Shown: piece after piece, positions 35,514 to 45,082 of the stretch
How positions within the stretch are numbered: the stretch's first letter is position 1
How the letters are laid out: the number at the start of each line of letters is the position of its first letter
Assembly (NCBI RefSeq): GCF_000009765.2
Contig: NC_003155.5
Coordinates: 7,874,001 to 7,938,000 of the forward strand
Source: Streptomyces avermitilis MA-4680 = NBRC 14893
GTDB taxonomy: Bacteria; Actinomycetota; Actinomycetes; Streptomycetales; Streptomycetaceae
Length of the DNA: 64,000 nucleotides
Direction of reading: 5' to 3'
Position numbers and translations under genes: made by a program
The notes under the pieces: generated by a model
The model's input: the letters and a program-made list of their open reading frames with translations, nothing else
The model's database searches: none
Told to the model about the DNA's origin: nothing

Positions 35514-36779
35514 TCAGCGGTAGACGAGGTACTCCTTGCGTACGCGGCGGAACGCGGCCAGCTCGTCCTGCCAGGCGGCCACCACCTCGTCGGCGGTCGC
35601 CCCCGCGTCGATCATGGTGCGCACCCGCGCGGAGCCCGTCAGCTTGTCGATCCAGTTGTCGGAGCGCCAGGTGAAGCCGCTCCAGACCTTCTTGGCGGTC
35701 ACCAGCAGCGCGACTCCGGTGCGTACGGGGTCGTAGGCGGCCCGGTCGTGCACATGGATCTGCACACCCCCGACGGTCTTGCCCTGGAACTTGGAGAAGG
35801 TGGGCGCGAAGTACGCCTCCCTGAAGCGCACGCCGGGCAGGCCGAGCCGCTCGGCCTCGCGAGCCCACCGGCCGTCGATCCCGTCCGCGCCGAGCAGCTC
35901 GAACGGGCGTGTCGTCCCGCGCCCCTCCGACAGGTTCGTCCCCTCGAAGAGACACGTTCCCGCGTACACGAGAGCGGTGTCGGGGGTCGGCATGTTCGGG
36001 CTCGGCGGCACCCAGGGGAGGCCGGAGGCGTCGTAGAACTCCGACCGTTTCCAGCCGGACACGAGGACGGTGTCCAGCGGTACCGGCGTCGTCAGGAACT
36101 CCCCGTTGAACAGCCGTGCCAGCTCCGCGGCCGTCATCCCGTGCGCCTGCGCGATCGGCTGCCGGCCGACGAACGTCGCGAACTCCTTGTGCAGCACCGG
36201 GCCTTGGGCCGTCCGCCCGGTCACCGGGTTCGGCCGGTCGAGCACCACGAAGCGCTTGCCCGCGAGCCCGGCGGCCTCCATGCAGTCGTACAGCGTCCAG
36301 ATGTACGTGTAGAAGCGGGCGCCCACGTCCTGGATGTCGAACACGACGGTGTCGACGCCGGACGCGGTGAAGACGTCGGCGAGCGGCCGGCCGCTCTTCA
36401 GATACGTGTCGTAGACGGGCAGGCCGGTCGCCGGGTCGTCGTAGCGGCCCTCCGAACCGCCCGCCTGCGCGGTGCCGCGGAAGCCGTGCTCCGGACCGAA
36501 GACCGCGGTGAGGTGCACCCGGTCGTCCGCGTGCATCACGTCGACGATGTGGCGCACTCCCCCACTCTCGGCTTCGCTCGAGCGGGAGGGGCCCCCACTG
36601 GTGACGCCGGTGGGGTTCGTGACGATGCCGACCCGCTGCCCGTCGAGCAGCCCGTAGCCGTCCGCGGCGAGCCGCTCGAAGCCCGTGCGCAGCCGGCCGC
36701 CGTCCGCCGCGGCCGGGGGCGCGGTCAGCGACACGGCCGCCGTGGTCGCGGCGAGCAGCCCTCGTCTGGACAGTTTCAT
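35514..36779 (-). CDS. Exo-beta-N-acetylmuramidase NamZ-like (DUF1343), Tat-exported
   Basis: 421 aa. The Tat signal MKLSRRGLLAATTAAVSLTA is clear and GGAGG precedes ATG 36779. The DUF1343 core follows: VGIVTNPTG, VFGPEHGFRGTAQAG, VFDIQDVGARFYTYIWTL, VLDRPNPV, EFATFVGRQPIAQAHGMT and FEGTNLSEGRGTTRPFEL. NamZ of Bacillus removes terminal MurNAc from peptidoglycan fragments during cell-wall recycling; here it acts outside the cell. An in-frame insertion (36557-36598) between VTNPTG and HIVDVMHADDR adds about 13 residues rich in Gly/Ser/Glu and is made of a palindromic repeat. Confidence 0.92.
   Translation of the reverse strand: MKLSRRGLLAATTAAVSLTAPPAAADGGRLRTGFERLAADGYGLLDGQRVGIVTNPTGVTSGGPSRSSEAESGGVRHIVDVMHADDRVHLTAVFGPEHGFRGTAQAGGSEGRYDDPATGLPVYDTYLKSGRPLADVFTASGVDTVVFDIQDVGARFYTYIWTLYDCMEAAGLAGKRFVVLDRPNPVTGRTAQGPVLHKEFATFVGRQPIAQAHGMTAAELARLFNGEFLTTPVPLDTVLVSGWKRSEFYDASGLPWVPPSPNMPTPDTALVYAGTCLFEGTNLSEGRGTTRPFELLGADGIDGRWAREAERLGLPGVRFREAYFAPTFSKFQGKTVGGVQIHVHDRAAYDPVRTGVALLVTAKKVWSGFTWRSDNWIDKLTGSARVRTMIDAGATADEVVAAWQDELAAFRRVRKEYLVYR
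36557..36598. repeat. Short palindromic repeat inside the NamZ-like gene
   Basis: The 42-base block opens CTCCC, contains TCGGCTTCGCTCGAGCGG, and closes GGGAG followed by GGCCCCCAC. Its end arms CTCCC/GGGAG are complementary. The composition matches a small palindromic element that I recall as common in intergenic regions of Streptomyces genomes. Its length is a multiple of three, so the host reading frame stays open and reads through it. Confidence 0.6.
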
Positions 36780-36891
36780 GCGGTGACCTCCGTGATCGAC
36801 GGAACTGTCATGGCCACGCACGCTAGTGCGCACACCGGCCCCGAGGAACGCACCGCACCGGCCTTGTCACCGGGACCCCTTCCCTCGCTAC

Positions 36892-36909
36892 ATACCGACT
36901 GGTTAGTCT
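36892..36909. promoter_or_regulatory. TetR-type operator ATACCGACTGGTTAGTCT
   Basis: Contains the core TACCGACYGGT found also at 42395-42412 (minus strand) and 46118-46135. It lies 57 bases upstream of the SDR gene, first of an operon ending in a TetR gene (39423-40016), which is therefore the likely regulator. Confidence 0.6.
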
Positions 36910-36966
36910 GATGAGGCAGCAGAGCCGACTGCCGCAGAACCATGCGCGTCGCGTCGAAGGAGACCG

Positions 36967-37731
36967 ATGGTGGAAGCCGTGCAGGATGCCGGAGTGGTCG
37001 TCACCGGAGCGGGAGGCGGCATCGGTGCCGCACTGGCCCGCCGCTTCGCCGCCGAGGGGGCCAGGGTCGTCGTCAACGACCTGGACGCCGTTCGGGCGAA
37101 GGCCGTGGCCGACGAGATCGGCGGCATCGCGGTCCCGGGCGACGCCTCCGCGATCGTGGCCGAGGCACGGGACGCCCTCGGCGGCACGGTCGACGTGTAC
37201 TGCGCCAACGCGGGCCTCGCCTCCGGCGGCACCGAAGCCGCCGACGAGAAGGTCTGGGCGCTCGCCTGGGACGTGAACGTGATGGCGCACGTCCGGGCGG
37301 CCCAGGAACTGCTCCCCGGCTGGCTGGAGCGCGGCAGCGGCCGTTTCGTCTCCACCGTCTCGGCCGCCGGCCTGCTCACCATGATCGGCGCGGCGCCCTA
37401 CAGCGTCACCAAGCACGGCGCGTACGCCTTCGCCGAGTGGCTCTCGCTGACGTACCGGCACCGGGGCGTGCAGGTCCACGCGATCTGTCCGCAGGGCGTG
37501 CGGACCGACATGCTGACCGCGTCCGGCAGCGCGGGCGACCTGGTGCTCGCGCCGACCGCGATCGAGCCCGACGACGTCGCCGACGCCCTGTTCAAGGGGA
37601 TCGAGGAGGACCGCTTCCTGATCCTGCCGCACCCCGAGGTCGCCGAGTACTACCAGGCGCGGGCCACCACGCCCGACCGCTGGCTGGCGAACATGAACCA
37701 CATCCAGCAGAAGTGGGAGGCGGCCCGATGA
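36967..37731 (+). CDS. Short-chain dehydrogenase/reductase
   Basis: 254 aa. Cofactor motif TGAGGGIG near residue 14, NAG motif in CANAGLASGG, and the catalytic Ser-Tyr-Lys set in VSTVSAAGLLTM and YSVTKHG. It uses NAD(P) to oxidise or reduce a hydroxyl. The C-terminal AEYYQARATTPDRWL resembles SDRs linked to acyl-CoA or steroid catabolism. AAGGAGA precedes ATG 36967. The stop overlaps the acyl-CoA synthetase start (ATGA). Confidence 0.92.
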   Translation: MVEAVQDAGVVVTGAGGGIGAALARRFAAEGARVVVNDLDAVRAKAVADEIGGIAVPGDASAIVAEARDALGGTVDVYCANAGLASGGTEAADEKVWALAWDVNVMAHVRAAQELLPGWLERGSGRFVSTVSAAGLLTMIGAAPYSVTKHGAYAFAEWLSLTYRHRGVQVHAICPQGVRTDMLTASGSAGDLVLAPTAIEPDDVADALFKGIEEDRFLILPHPEVAEYYQARATTPDRWLANMNHIQQKWEAAR

Positions 37732-39395
37732 CCGGATCCCCCTACGCGGCGAAGCCCTGGACCGCCCTGCTCAACGATGCCCAGGGCGCCCCCGTCGCCC
37801 CCGTCGCCTCCCTGGTGCACGCCGTACGCAGGGCCGCCGCCGACACCCCGGAGCGCACCGCCCTCGCCTACTTCGACGGGCGGATCACCTATCGCGCGCT
37901 CGACGAGCTGAGCGACTCCGTCGCCGGGCACCTCGCCGCGCGCGGTCTGGAGCGCGGCGACCGGGTGGCGATCCTGCTCCAGAACTCCCCGCACTTCGTG
38001 CTCGCCCTGCTCGGCGCCTGGAAGGCGGGCGCGATCGTCGTGCCCGTCAACCCGATGTACAAGTCGGGCGAGGTCACCCATGTCCTGAAGGACGGCGAAG
38101 TGGCCGCCCTCGTGTGCTCCGACCGCGCGTGGGACTCGTACCTGCGGGAGACGGCCGCCGGTACGCCGGTACGGATCGTGCTCACCGCCTGCGAGCTGGA
38201 CCTCCAGACCCGTAACGACGCGCGCGTGCTGAACTTCGAGCGCCTTCCGCAGGCTGCGGACGCCGACGACCTGATCGCGGTCGCCCGGCGAGGGCACAAG
38301 GCGCCCGCCGACCGCGCGGCCGTCCCCTCCGACATCGCGCTGATCAGCTACACCTCGGGCACCAGCGGTGCTCCCAAGGGCGCCACCAACACCCACGGCA
38401 ACATCATGTACAACGCCGAGCGGCAGCGCACCGGGCTCGCCCTGCCCGGGACGCCCGTCTACTTCGCGATGGCGCCGCTGTTCCACATCACCGGCATGGT
38501 CGCCCAGCTCGCCGGATGCCTCAACAGCGCGGGCACGCTTGTGCTCGCGTACCGCTTCGAGGCCGGGGTCGTGCTCGACGCGTTCGCCGAGCACCGGCCG
38601 GTCTACACGGTCGGCCCCTCGACCGCCTTCATGGCGCTGGCCGCGCACCCGGACGTCACCCGCGACCACTTCTCCTCGTTCCGGATGATCTCCTCGGGCG
38701 GCGCGCCGCTGCCGCCCGCCCTGGTGGAGAAGTTCCGCGCCGGCTTCGGCCCTTACATCCACAACGGCTACGGGCTCACCGAGTGCACCGCGCCCTGCGC
38801 CTCCGTACCGCCCGGCCTGGAAGCCCCCGTGGACCCGGTCTCGGGGACGCTGGCCGTCGGCGCACCCGGTCCCGACACCGTCGTACGCATCGTCGACGAC
38901 CAGGGCGAGGAGGTGCCCTTCGGGGAGCAGGGCGAGATCCTCGTCCGCGGCCCGCAGGTCGTGCCCGGCTACTGGCGCCTCCCCGAGGCCACCGCCGAGA
39001 CCTTCCCCGAAGGCGAGCTGCGCACCGGCGACATCGGCTTCATGGACCCCCAGGGCTGGCTCTACGTCGTCGACCGCAAGAAGGACATGATCAACGCGTC
39101 CGGCTTCAAGGTGTGGCCGCGCGAGGTCGAGGACGTCCTGTACACGCATCCGGCGGTGCGCGAGGCGGCCGTCGTCGGGGTGCCGGACGGGTACCGCGGG
39201 GAGACCGTCAAGGCGTACATCAGCCTGCGTCCGGGGGCCGACGAGGACCCGGCTGCGTTCGCCGCGTACTGCAAGGAGAGACTGGCCGCCTACAAGTATC
39301 CGCGTCAGGTGGAGATCCTGCCCGACCTGCCGAAGACGGCGAGTGGGAAGATCCTCCGTCGGGAACTGCGTTCCCGGTCCGGCGAAACCCAGTAG
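37728..39395 (+). CDS. Acyl-CoA synthetase (AMP-forming)
   Basis: 555 aa. ATP-binding P-loop YTSGTSGAPKGA, adenylate motif YGLTECT, hinge region GELRTGDIGFMD...VVDRKKDMINASGFKVWP, and the catalytic lysine block PKTASGKILRREL. It activates a carboxylic acid to its CoA ester. The operon with SDR and TetR, and the shared operator with acyl-CoA dehydrogenase genes, points to catabolism of fatty, aromatic or steroid side-chain acids. ATG overlaps the SDR stop. Confidence 0.95.
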   Translation: MTGSPYAAKPWTALLNDAQGAPVAPVASLVHAVRRAAADTPERTALAYFDGRITYRALDELSDSVAGHLAARGLERGDRVAILLQNSPHFVLALLGAWKAGAIVVPVNPMYKSGEVTHVLKDGEVAALVCSDRAWDSYLRETAAGTPVRIVLTACELDLQTRNDARVLNFERLPQAADADDLIAVARRGHKAPADRAAVPSDIALISYTSGTSGAPKGATNTHGNIMYNAERQRTGLALPGTPVYFAMAPLFHITGMVAQLAGCLNSAGTLVLAYRFEAGVVLDAFAEHRPVYTVGPSTAFMALAAHPDVTRDHFSSFRMISSGGAPLPPALVEKFRAGFGPYIHNGYGLTECTAPCASVPPGLEAPVDPVSGTLAVGAPGPDTVVRIVDDQGEEVPFGEQGEILVRGPQVVPGYWRLPEATAETFPEGELRTGDIGFMDPQGWLYVVDRKKDMINASGFKVWPREVEDVLYTHPAVREAAVVGVPDGYRGETVKAYISLRPGADEDPAAFAAYCKERLAAYKYPRQVEILPDLPKTASGKILRRELRSRSGETQ

Positions 39396-39422
39396 ACAAC
39401 ACTCGGAAGGCAGGTGGCGGCA

Positions 39423-40016
39423 GTGCCCAGGACGACGGACGGTGACGGCACGCCCGTCCCGCAGCGGCTCCTCGCCGCCGCCACCCGGCTCTTCGCCGAC
39501 CGTGGCTACGACCGCACGTCGGTCCAGGAGATCGTCGAGGCGGCGGGCGTCACCAAGGGCGCCCTGTACCACTACTTCGGCTCCAAGGACGACCTCCTGC
39601 ACGAGGTGTACGCGCGAGTGCTGCGCGTCCAGCAGGAGCGTCTCGACGCGTTCGCGGACGCCGACGCGCCGATCGAGGAGCGGCTGCGGGCGGCGGCGGC
39701 CGACGTGGTCGTCACCACCATCGACAACCTCGACGACGCGATGATCTTCTTCCGCTCCATGCACCATCTGAGCCCCGAGAAGAACAAGCAGGTACGCGCG
39801 GAGCGGCGCCGCTACCACGAGCGCTTCCGCGCGCTGATCGAGGAGGGCCAGAAGGAGGGCGTCTTCTCCACCAGGACGCCCGCCGACCTGGTGGTCGACT
39901 ACCACTTCGGCTCCGTGCACCACCTGTCGACCTGGTACCGCCCGGGCGGCCCGCTCACCCCGCAGCAGGTCGCCGACCAACTGGCGGACCTGCTGCTGCG
40001 GGCGCTGCGGCCGTAG
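39423..40016 (+). CDS. TetR-family regulator of the acyl-CoA regulon
   Basis: 197 aa from GTG 39423 (MPRTTDGDGTP); GTG 39414 is an alternative. Helix-turn-helix DRTSVQEIVEAAGVTKGALYHYFGSKDDLL. C-terminal helical domain with a His-rich stretch (DYHFGSVHHLSTWYRP). Last gene of the SDR-acyl-CoA synthetase operon. It probably binds TACCGACYGGT sites at 36892, 42395 and 46118. A strong palindrome terminates transcription after it. Confidence 0.9.
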   Translation: MPRTTDGDGTPVPQRLLAAATRLFADRGYDRTSVQEIVEAAGVTKGALYHYFGSKDDLLHEVYARVLRVQQERLDAFADADAPIEERLRAAAADVVVTTIDNLDDAMIFFRSMHHLSPEKNKQVRAERRRYHERFRALIEEGQKEGVFSTRTPADLVVDYHFGSVHHLSTWYRPGGPLTPQQVADQLADLLLRALRP

Positions 40017-40030
40017 TTCTCCTCCGGCGC

Positions 40031-40072
40031 ATGGGTAAGGGGCGGTCGCCATGGCGACCGCCCCTTACCCAT
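40031..40072. terminator. 42-base perfect palindrome between convergent genes
   Basis: Arms of 20 bases (ATGGGTAAGGGGCGGTCGCC and its exact complement) surround a central AT, giving a perfect hairpin between the TetR gene (ends 40016) and the acyl-CoA dehydrogenase gene (ends 40103). It lies where a bidirectional terminator is expected; no poly-T is needed in many Streptomyces terminators. Confidence 0.8.
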
Positions 40073-40102
40073 GGCTCACAGGTACTTCGCCCGTGGCTCG
40101 GC

Positions 40103-41326
<1,224 letters not shown>

Positions 41327-41332
41327 GGCGGT

Positions 41333-42355
41333 TCAGCCTTCCTGAAGAGTGGTCAGGCCGTGCTCGATGAAGACGGGGACCAGTTCACCGATGCGGTCGA
41401 AGCCGCCGCCGACCGTCTGGCCGAGCGTGTAGCGGTAGTGGATGCCCTCGAGGATCACGGCGAGTTTGAACCAGGCGAACGCCGTGTACCAGGAGACGGC
41501 GGACACGTCGCGCCCCGAGCGCGCGGCGTACCGCTCGATCAGCTCGGCCGGGTCCGGGTGTCCGGCGGCCGCGGCGGTGGTGCTGATGGGCGAGTCCGGC
41601 AGCGCCAGCGGCACGCTGTACATCGCCACCAGGCCCAGGTCGGTCAGCGGGTCGCCGAGCGTGGACATCTCCCAGTCGAGGATGGCGGTGATCCGGTCGT
41701 CCGCGCCGAGCAGCACGTTGTCGAGCCGGTAGTCACCGTGTACGACCGTGGGCGCGGGGGAGTGGGGCAGCTCGCGGCCGAGTGCGGCGTGCAGCTCGTC
41801 GATGCCGGCCAGTTCCCGGTTGCGGGAGGCGTCCAGTTGCTTGCCCCAGCGGCGCAGCTGCCGGTCCAGGAAGCCCTCGGGGCGCCCGAAGTCCACGAGG
41901 CCCACCTCGGCGGGGTCCACCGCGTGCAGCTCGACCAGCGTGTCGACCAGGCCGAGCAGCGCGCCCCGGGTCCGCTCCGGGCCGAGCGGGGCGAGCTGTT
42001 CGGCGGTGCGGTACGGGGTGCCCTCCACGAAGTCCATCACGTAGAAGGGCGAGCCCAGCACCGAGTCGTCCTCGCACAGCAGCACCGGGCGCGGCACCGG
42101 CACGGCCGTCGGGTGCAGCGCGCTGATCACCCGGTGCTCGCGCTTCATGTCGTGCGCGGTGGCGAGCACATGGCCCAGCGGCGGCCGCCGTACGACCCAC
42201 TTCCCGGTGCCGTCCGTGACCACGTACGTGAGATTCGACCGTCCGCCCTCGATCAGCCGGCCGGTCAGCGGGCCGGTCACCAGGCCGGGCCGCTCGGCGT
42301 CGAGCAGGCCGCGCAGCCGGTCGAGATCGAGTCCTGGCGGGTGGTCTGGGCTCAT
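41333..42355 (-). CDS. APH-family phosphotransferase, partner of ACAD10/11-like enzyme
   Basis: 340 aa from ATG 42355 (GGAGG seven bases upstream). Kinase motifs: nucleotide fold GGRSNLTYVVTDGTGKWVVRRP, catalytic loop HGDYRLDNVLL and metal loop ILDWEMSTLGDP. In ACAD10/11 this domain phosphorylates 4-hydroxyacyl-CoA so that the acyl-CoA dehydrogenase domain can process it; the bacterial pair probably does likewise (inference from the family). The promoter carries the operator at 42395-42412. Confidence 0.92.
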   Translation of the reverse strand: MSPDHPPGLDLDRLRGLLDAERPGLVTGPLTGRLIEGGRSNLTYVVTDGTGKWVVRRPPLGHVLATAHDMKREHRVISALHPTAVPVPRPVLLCEDDSVLGSPFYVMDFVEGTPYRTAEQLAPLGPERTRGALLGLVDTLVELHAVDPAEVGLVDFGRPEGFLDRQLRRWGKQLDASRNRELAGIDELHAALGRELPHSPAPTVVHGDYRLDNVLLGADDRITAILDWEMSTLGDPLTDLGLVAMYSVPLALPDSPISTTAAAAGHPDPAELIERYAARSGRDVSAVSWYTAFAWFKLAVILEGIHYRYTLGQTVGGGFDRIGELVPVFIEHGLTTLQEG

Positions 42356-42394
42356 CATTGCTCCTCCGTGCGCGGTAACGGGACCTGACACATG

Positions 42395-42412
42395 ATGCCG
42401 ACCGGTCGGTAT
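42395..42412. promoter_or_regulatory. TetR-type operator ATGCCGACCGGTCGGTAT
   Basis: An 18-base palindrome with one mismatch, about 40 bases upstream of the phosphotransferase start. Read on the minus strand it is ATACCGACCGGTCGGCAT and shares the TACCGACYGGT core with 36892 and 46118. Confidence 0.7.
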
Positions 42413-42496
42413 GTCGTCCAGTGCCCGGAGCAAACGTGATCGGCGCCACGGCCGCACGGCGCCGCCGCACGCCGGTCCCGCCGTGTCATCGCTGCC

Positions 42497-42534
42497 CCGG
42501 TCGCCGGTCGCCGGTCGCCGGTCGCCGGTCGCCG
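42497..42534. repeat. Seven-base tandem repeat (CCGGTCG)5
   Basis: Five exact copies of CCGGTCG plus three further bases, ending two bases before the stop codon of the metallo-hydrolase gene. A short repeat like this may vary in copy number; being between genes it would alter only spacing. Confidence 0.85.
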
Positions 42535-42536
42535 CT

Positions 42537-43448
42537 TCACGCGTGGCAGGCGACCATCCGTCCGCCGTTCATGGCCGCGATGTCGCGGACGGCGGCGGGC
42601 ACGTCCAGCGGTGCGCCTTCCGGCGCCCCGTCCAGCTCGGCGTACGCGCGATGCAGATTGGCCACGAACCGCTCGCTCTCCGGCAGCGCTGCGAACTCCC
42701 CGAGGTCCGTCTCCCGGGCCGCCTCCAGGGGAGTGCGGCCCGCCGCGTGGCTCTTGTGCGCGATGTCGGCGACGAAGCGCAGATAGCGCTCCGTACGGTC
42801 GAACGCCGACGGGTCGGTGACCGGGCCGTGTCCCGGTACGACCGTCTCGGCGCCCAGCTGGCGCAGCACGTCCAGGGCCCGCAGCGAGCCACTGAGCGAG
42901 CCCATCAGAATGAACGGCGTACCGCCCTCGAAGACCAGGTCGCCGGTGAACAGCACCCGCCGGTGCGGCAACCACACCACCGAGTCGCTCACGGTGTGCG
43001 CCACCCCGGGGTGGATCACCTCGGCGTCCACCGCGCCGACATGGACCGTCGTGTGGCCGGTGTACGTCAGGTCGGCGGCCTGGATCCGGATGTCCCCGAA
43101 GTCGTTCTCCGGCCAGAGCAGATGCAGCTGCCGCCCGTTGGCCAGTGTCTCCCGGCGGCATTCGGCGTGCGAGACGATCGTCGCGGTGGGCGCGAAGTGG
43201 CTGTTGCCGTAGGTGTGGTCGCCGTGATGGTGCGTGTTGACGACGAAGCGCGGAGCGGGGACGCCCGCGGCGGCGATCGCCGCGCTCAGGGCCCGGGTCC
43301 GCCGCTCGGTGGCCGCCGTGTCCACGAGCAGGGTGGTCGTGCCGTCGCTCACGAACCCGGCGTTGTTCAGGCACCAGCCGCCGTCCGGCTGCACATAGGC
43401 GTGCACGTCGGCGGCGAGCTCGACCGTGTAAGGCTCCGCTGCGGTCAT
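42537..43448 (-). CDS. Metallo-beta-lactamase fold hydrolase
   Basis: 303 aa. Zinc-binding HHHGDH motif (VNTHHHGDHTYGNS) near residue 73, then a His in HPGVAHTVSD, GDLVF and VPGHGPV, completing the metal ligands. Substrate unknown; similar genes sit with acyl-CoA dehydrogenases as putative thioesterases or lactonases. It lies upstream of the phosphotransferase gene on the same strand, but the operator in between suggests a separate promoter. A CTGACACATCAG-like inverted repeat precedes it near 43470. Confidence 0.9.
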   Translation of the reverse strand: MTAAEPYTVELAADVHAYVQPDGGWCLNNAGFVSDGTTTLLVDTAATERRTRALSAAIAAAGVPAPRFVVNTHHHGDHTYGNSHFAPTATIVSHAECRRETLANGRQLHLLWPENDFGDIRIQAADLTYTGHTTVHVGAVDAEVIHPGVAHTVSDSVVWLPHRRVLFTGDLVFEGGTPFILMGSLSGSLRALDVLRQLGAETVVPGHGPVTDPSAFDRTERYLRFVADIAHKSHAAGRTPLEAARETDLGEFAALPESERFVANLHRAYAELDGAPEGAPLDVPAAVRDIAAMNGGRMVACHA

Positions 43449-43632
43449 CAGACCCCCTGGATGTCGTCGACTGATGTGTCAGAGCCTGTCAGTCGGCGGC
43501 GTCGGATGGGAATCCGGCGGGCCGTCCGGAGATCGTCCGGGGAGCGCAGGCTGTGCTCGGATCACCGTACTCTTCGCATTCGGGGTTGTTCCGGCGCGCG
43601 CGGTGCTTGTGCGGGGCGGGCGGCCGGCGCGC

Positions 43633-43956
43633 CTAGAGCACCAGCGCCGCCGCGCACAGGGCCAGGGCGACCGTGCAGAAGGCCGCCGCGGCCGCGTGCC
43701 GTGGGGCGAGCGCGGGCGGGCGGTGCGCTCCGGCCGTCGACAGGTCGCGGATGCGGTGGTGGGCGACGGCGAGGAAGCCGACCCAGAGCGCGCAGCACAG
43801 CGCGCAGACGATCAGTCCCGCCGCCGTGCCACTGTGCAGCGTCGTCTTCACGGCGAGTACGGCGGCCACGGTGCCCGACAGGGTCGTACGCCGCCACGCG
43901 AGCCGAGTGCGCTCGGGTTGCAGCCCCGGGTCGCGCTCCTGGGCGGGCGCGGTCAT
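43633..43956 (-). CDS. DUF202 small membrane protein
   Basis: 107 aa. LQPERTRLAWRRTTLS is the DUF202 signature, followed by three hydrophobic helices (TVAAVLAVKTTLHSG, IVCALCCALWVGFLAV, AAAAFCTVALALCAAALVL). Function unknown. ATG 43956 overlaps the stop of the upstream DUF202 paralogue (ATGA). Confidence 0.85.
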   Translation of the reverse strand: MTAPAQERDPGLQPERTRLAWRRTTLSGTVAAVLAVKTTLHSGTAAGLIVCALCCALWVGFLAVAHHRIRDLSTAGAHRPPALAPRHAAAAAFCTVALALCAAALVL

Positions 43957-44345
43957 CCTTCCCAGCCGACGAGTACGACGAGGACCATCGCGATCGCGAC
44001 GACGGCCACGGCGATGCTCAGCAGCGCGGGGAAGCGGGACACCGGAAGGTCCTCGCCCCGCCGCATCGCCTGCTCGCACCGCACCCAGTGGTTGACGGCG
44101 CGCAGCGAGCACAGCACACCGGCGGCGAGCAGCGCGAGGGCCAGTCCGACGCGCCAGCCCCACCTCAGATCCGGCAGGAACTGGTCGACGGCGAATCCTC
44201 CGCCGATCAGTGCCAGTGCGGTGCGCAGCCACGCCAGGAAGGTGCGCTCGTTGGCCAGCGAGAACCGGTAGTCGGGCGTGCCGCCGACCTTTCGTACCTC
44301 CTGGGGCGCGAACCACAGCCGGACGTTCCGTGCGAATTCGATCAC
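43953..44345 (-). CDS. YidH/DUF202-family membrane protein
   Basis: 130 aa from GTG 44345. Core FSLANERTFLAWLRTALALIGGG is the YidH signature. Three membrane helices follow. The pair of DUF202 genes (long then short) is a common arrangement, so the products may work as a heteromeric complex (inference). No ribosome site is strong; the start is uncertain by a few codons. Confidence 0.85.
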   Translation of the reverse strand: MIEFARNVRLWFAPQEVRKVGGTPDYRFSLANERTFLAWLRTALALIGGGFAVDQFLPDLRWGWRVGLALALLAAGVLCSLRAVNHWVRCEQAMRRGEDLPVSRFPALLSIAVAVVAIAMVLVVLVGWEG

Positions 44346-44443
44346 GCGCTGGACCCTACGGTATGACCGCGCCGCCACGTCCGGCACGGCGGTCGTCCGT
44401 CCGGGCCCGCCCCCACCTGGCCGGACGCGCTCGCCCGACGACG

Positions 44444-45034
44444 TCAGCCCGTGGCGCGATGCGCCTTGAGCCGCTCGTACGCCGCGAGCCCGTCCGGGAC
44501 CCACTCCCAGTCGGCCAGCCGGCGCTCCACCTCGTCCTGGGGCAGGAAGTCGTGCCAGGCGACCTCCTCCACCTGGGGGCTGACCGGGAGGTCGCAGCGG
44601 ACCTCGTAGACCGACGACCACCAGGTCTGGCCGGCGCCGTTGTCGTACAGGAACTTGAAGAGGGGGGCCGGGCGGGGCAGACCGCAGACGCCGAGTTCCT
44701 CCTCGGCCTCGCGCAGGGCCGCGTCGTCGTACGTCTCGCCCGCGCCGACGACTCCGCCGACGAACATGTCGTACAAGGAGGGGAAGACCAGCTTGGTGGG
44801 CGTCCGGCGGTGGACGAAGATCCGCCCCTCGCCGTCCCGGGCCAGGATGAACACGCACCGGTGGCGCAGCCCCCGCGCGTACGCCTCCCCGCGCGCCGAC
44901 TGCCCGACGACCCTGTCGTTCTCGTCCACGATGTCGAGGAGTTCATCGGCGGGGTCGACGGGGCCACCCGTCGGTCCGCTCGTCGCTCCGCTCACGGCTG
45001 CTTCGGTCACGGCTTCGCTCACGGGTTCGCTCAT
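44444..45034 (-). CDS. NUDIX hydrolase
   Basis: 196 aa. Complete Nudix box, GGVVGAGETYDDAALREAEEELGV (G-x5-E-x7-R-E-A-x-E-E-L-G-V; residues split here from one segment near 90-113). N-terminal 30 residues are Ser/Thr/Glu/Val-rich and probably disordered. The fold after DENDRVVGQSARGEAYARGLRHR resembles the isopentenyl-diphosphate isomerase-like Nudix group. Substrate unknown. Confidence 0.9.
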   Translation of the reverse strand: MSEPVSEAVTEAAVSGATSGPTGGPVDPADELLDIVDENDRVVGQSARGEAYARGLRHRCVFILARDGEGRIFVHRRTPTKLVFPSLYDMFVGGVVGAGETYDDAALREAEEELGVCGLPRPAPLFKFLYDNGAGQTWWSSVYEVRCDLPVSPQVEEVAWHDFLPQDEVERRLADWEWVPDGLAAYERLKAHRATG

Positions 45035-45082
45035 GGGCCCATCCAAGCAGGGCCGGGCCCGGGTCCTCGGGGGCCCGGCTCC

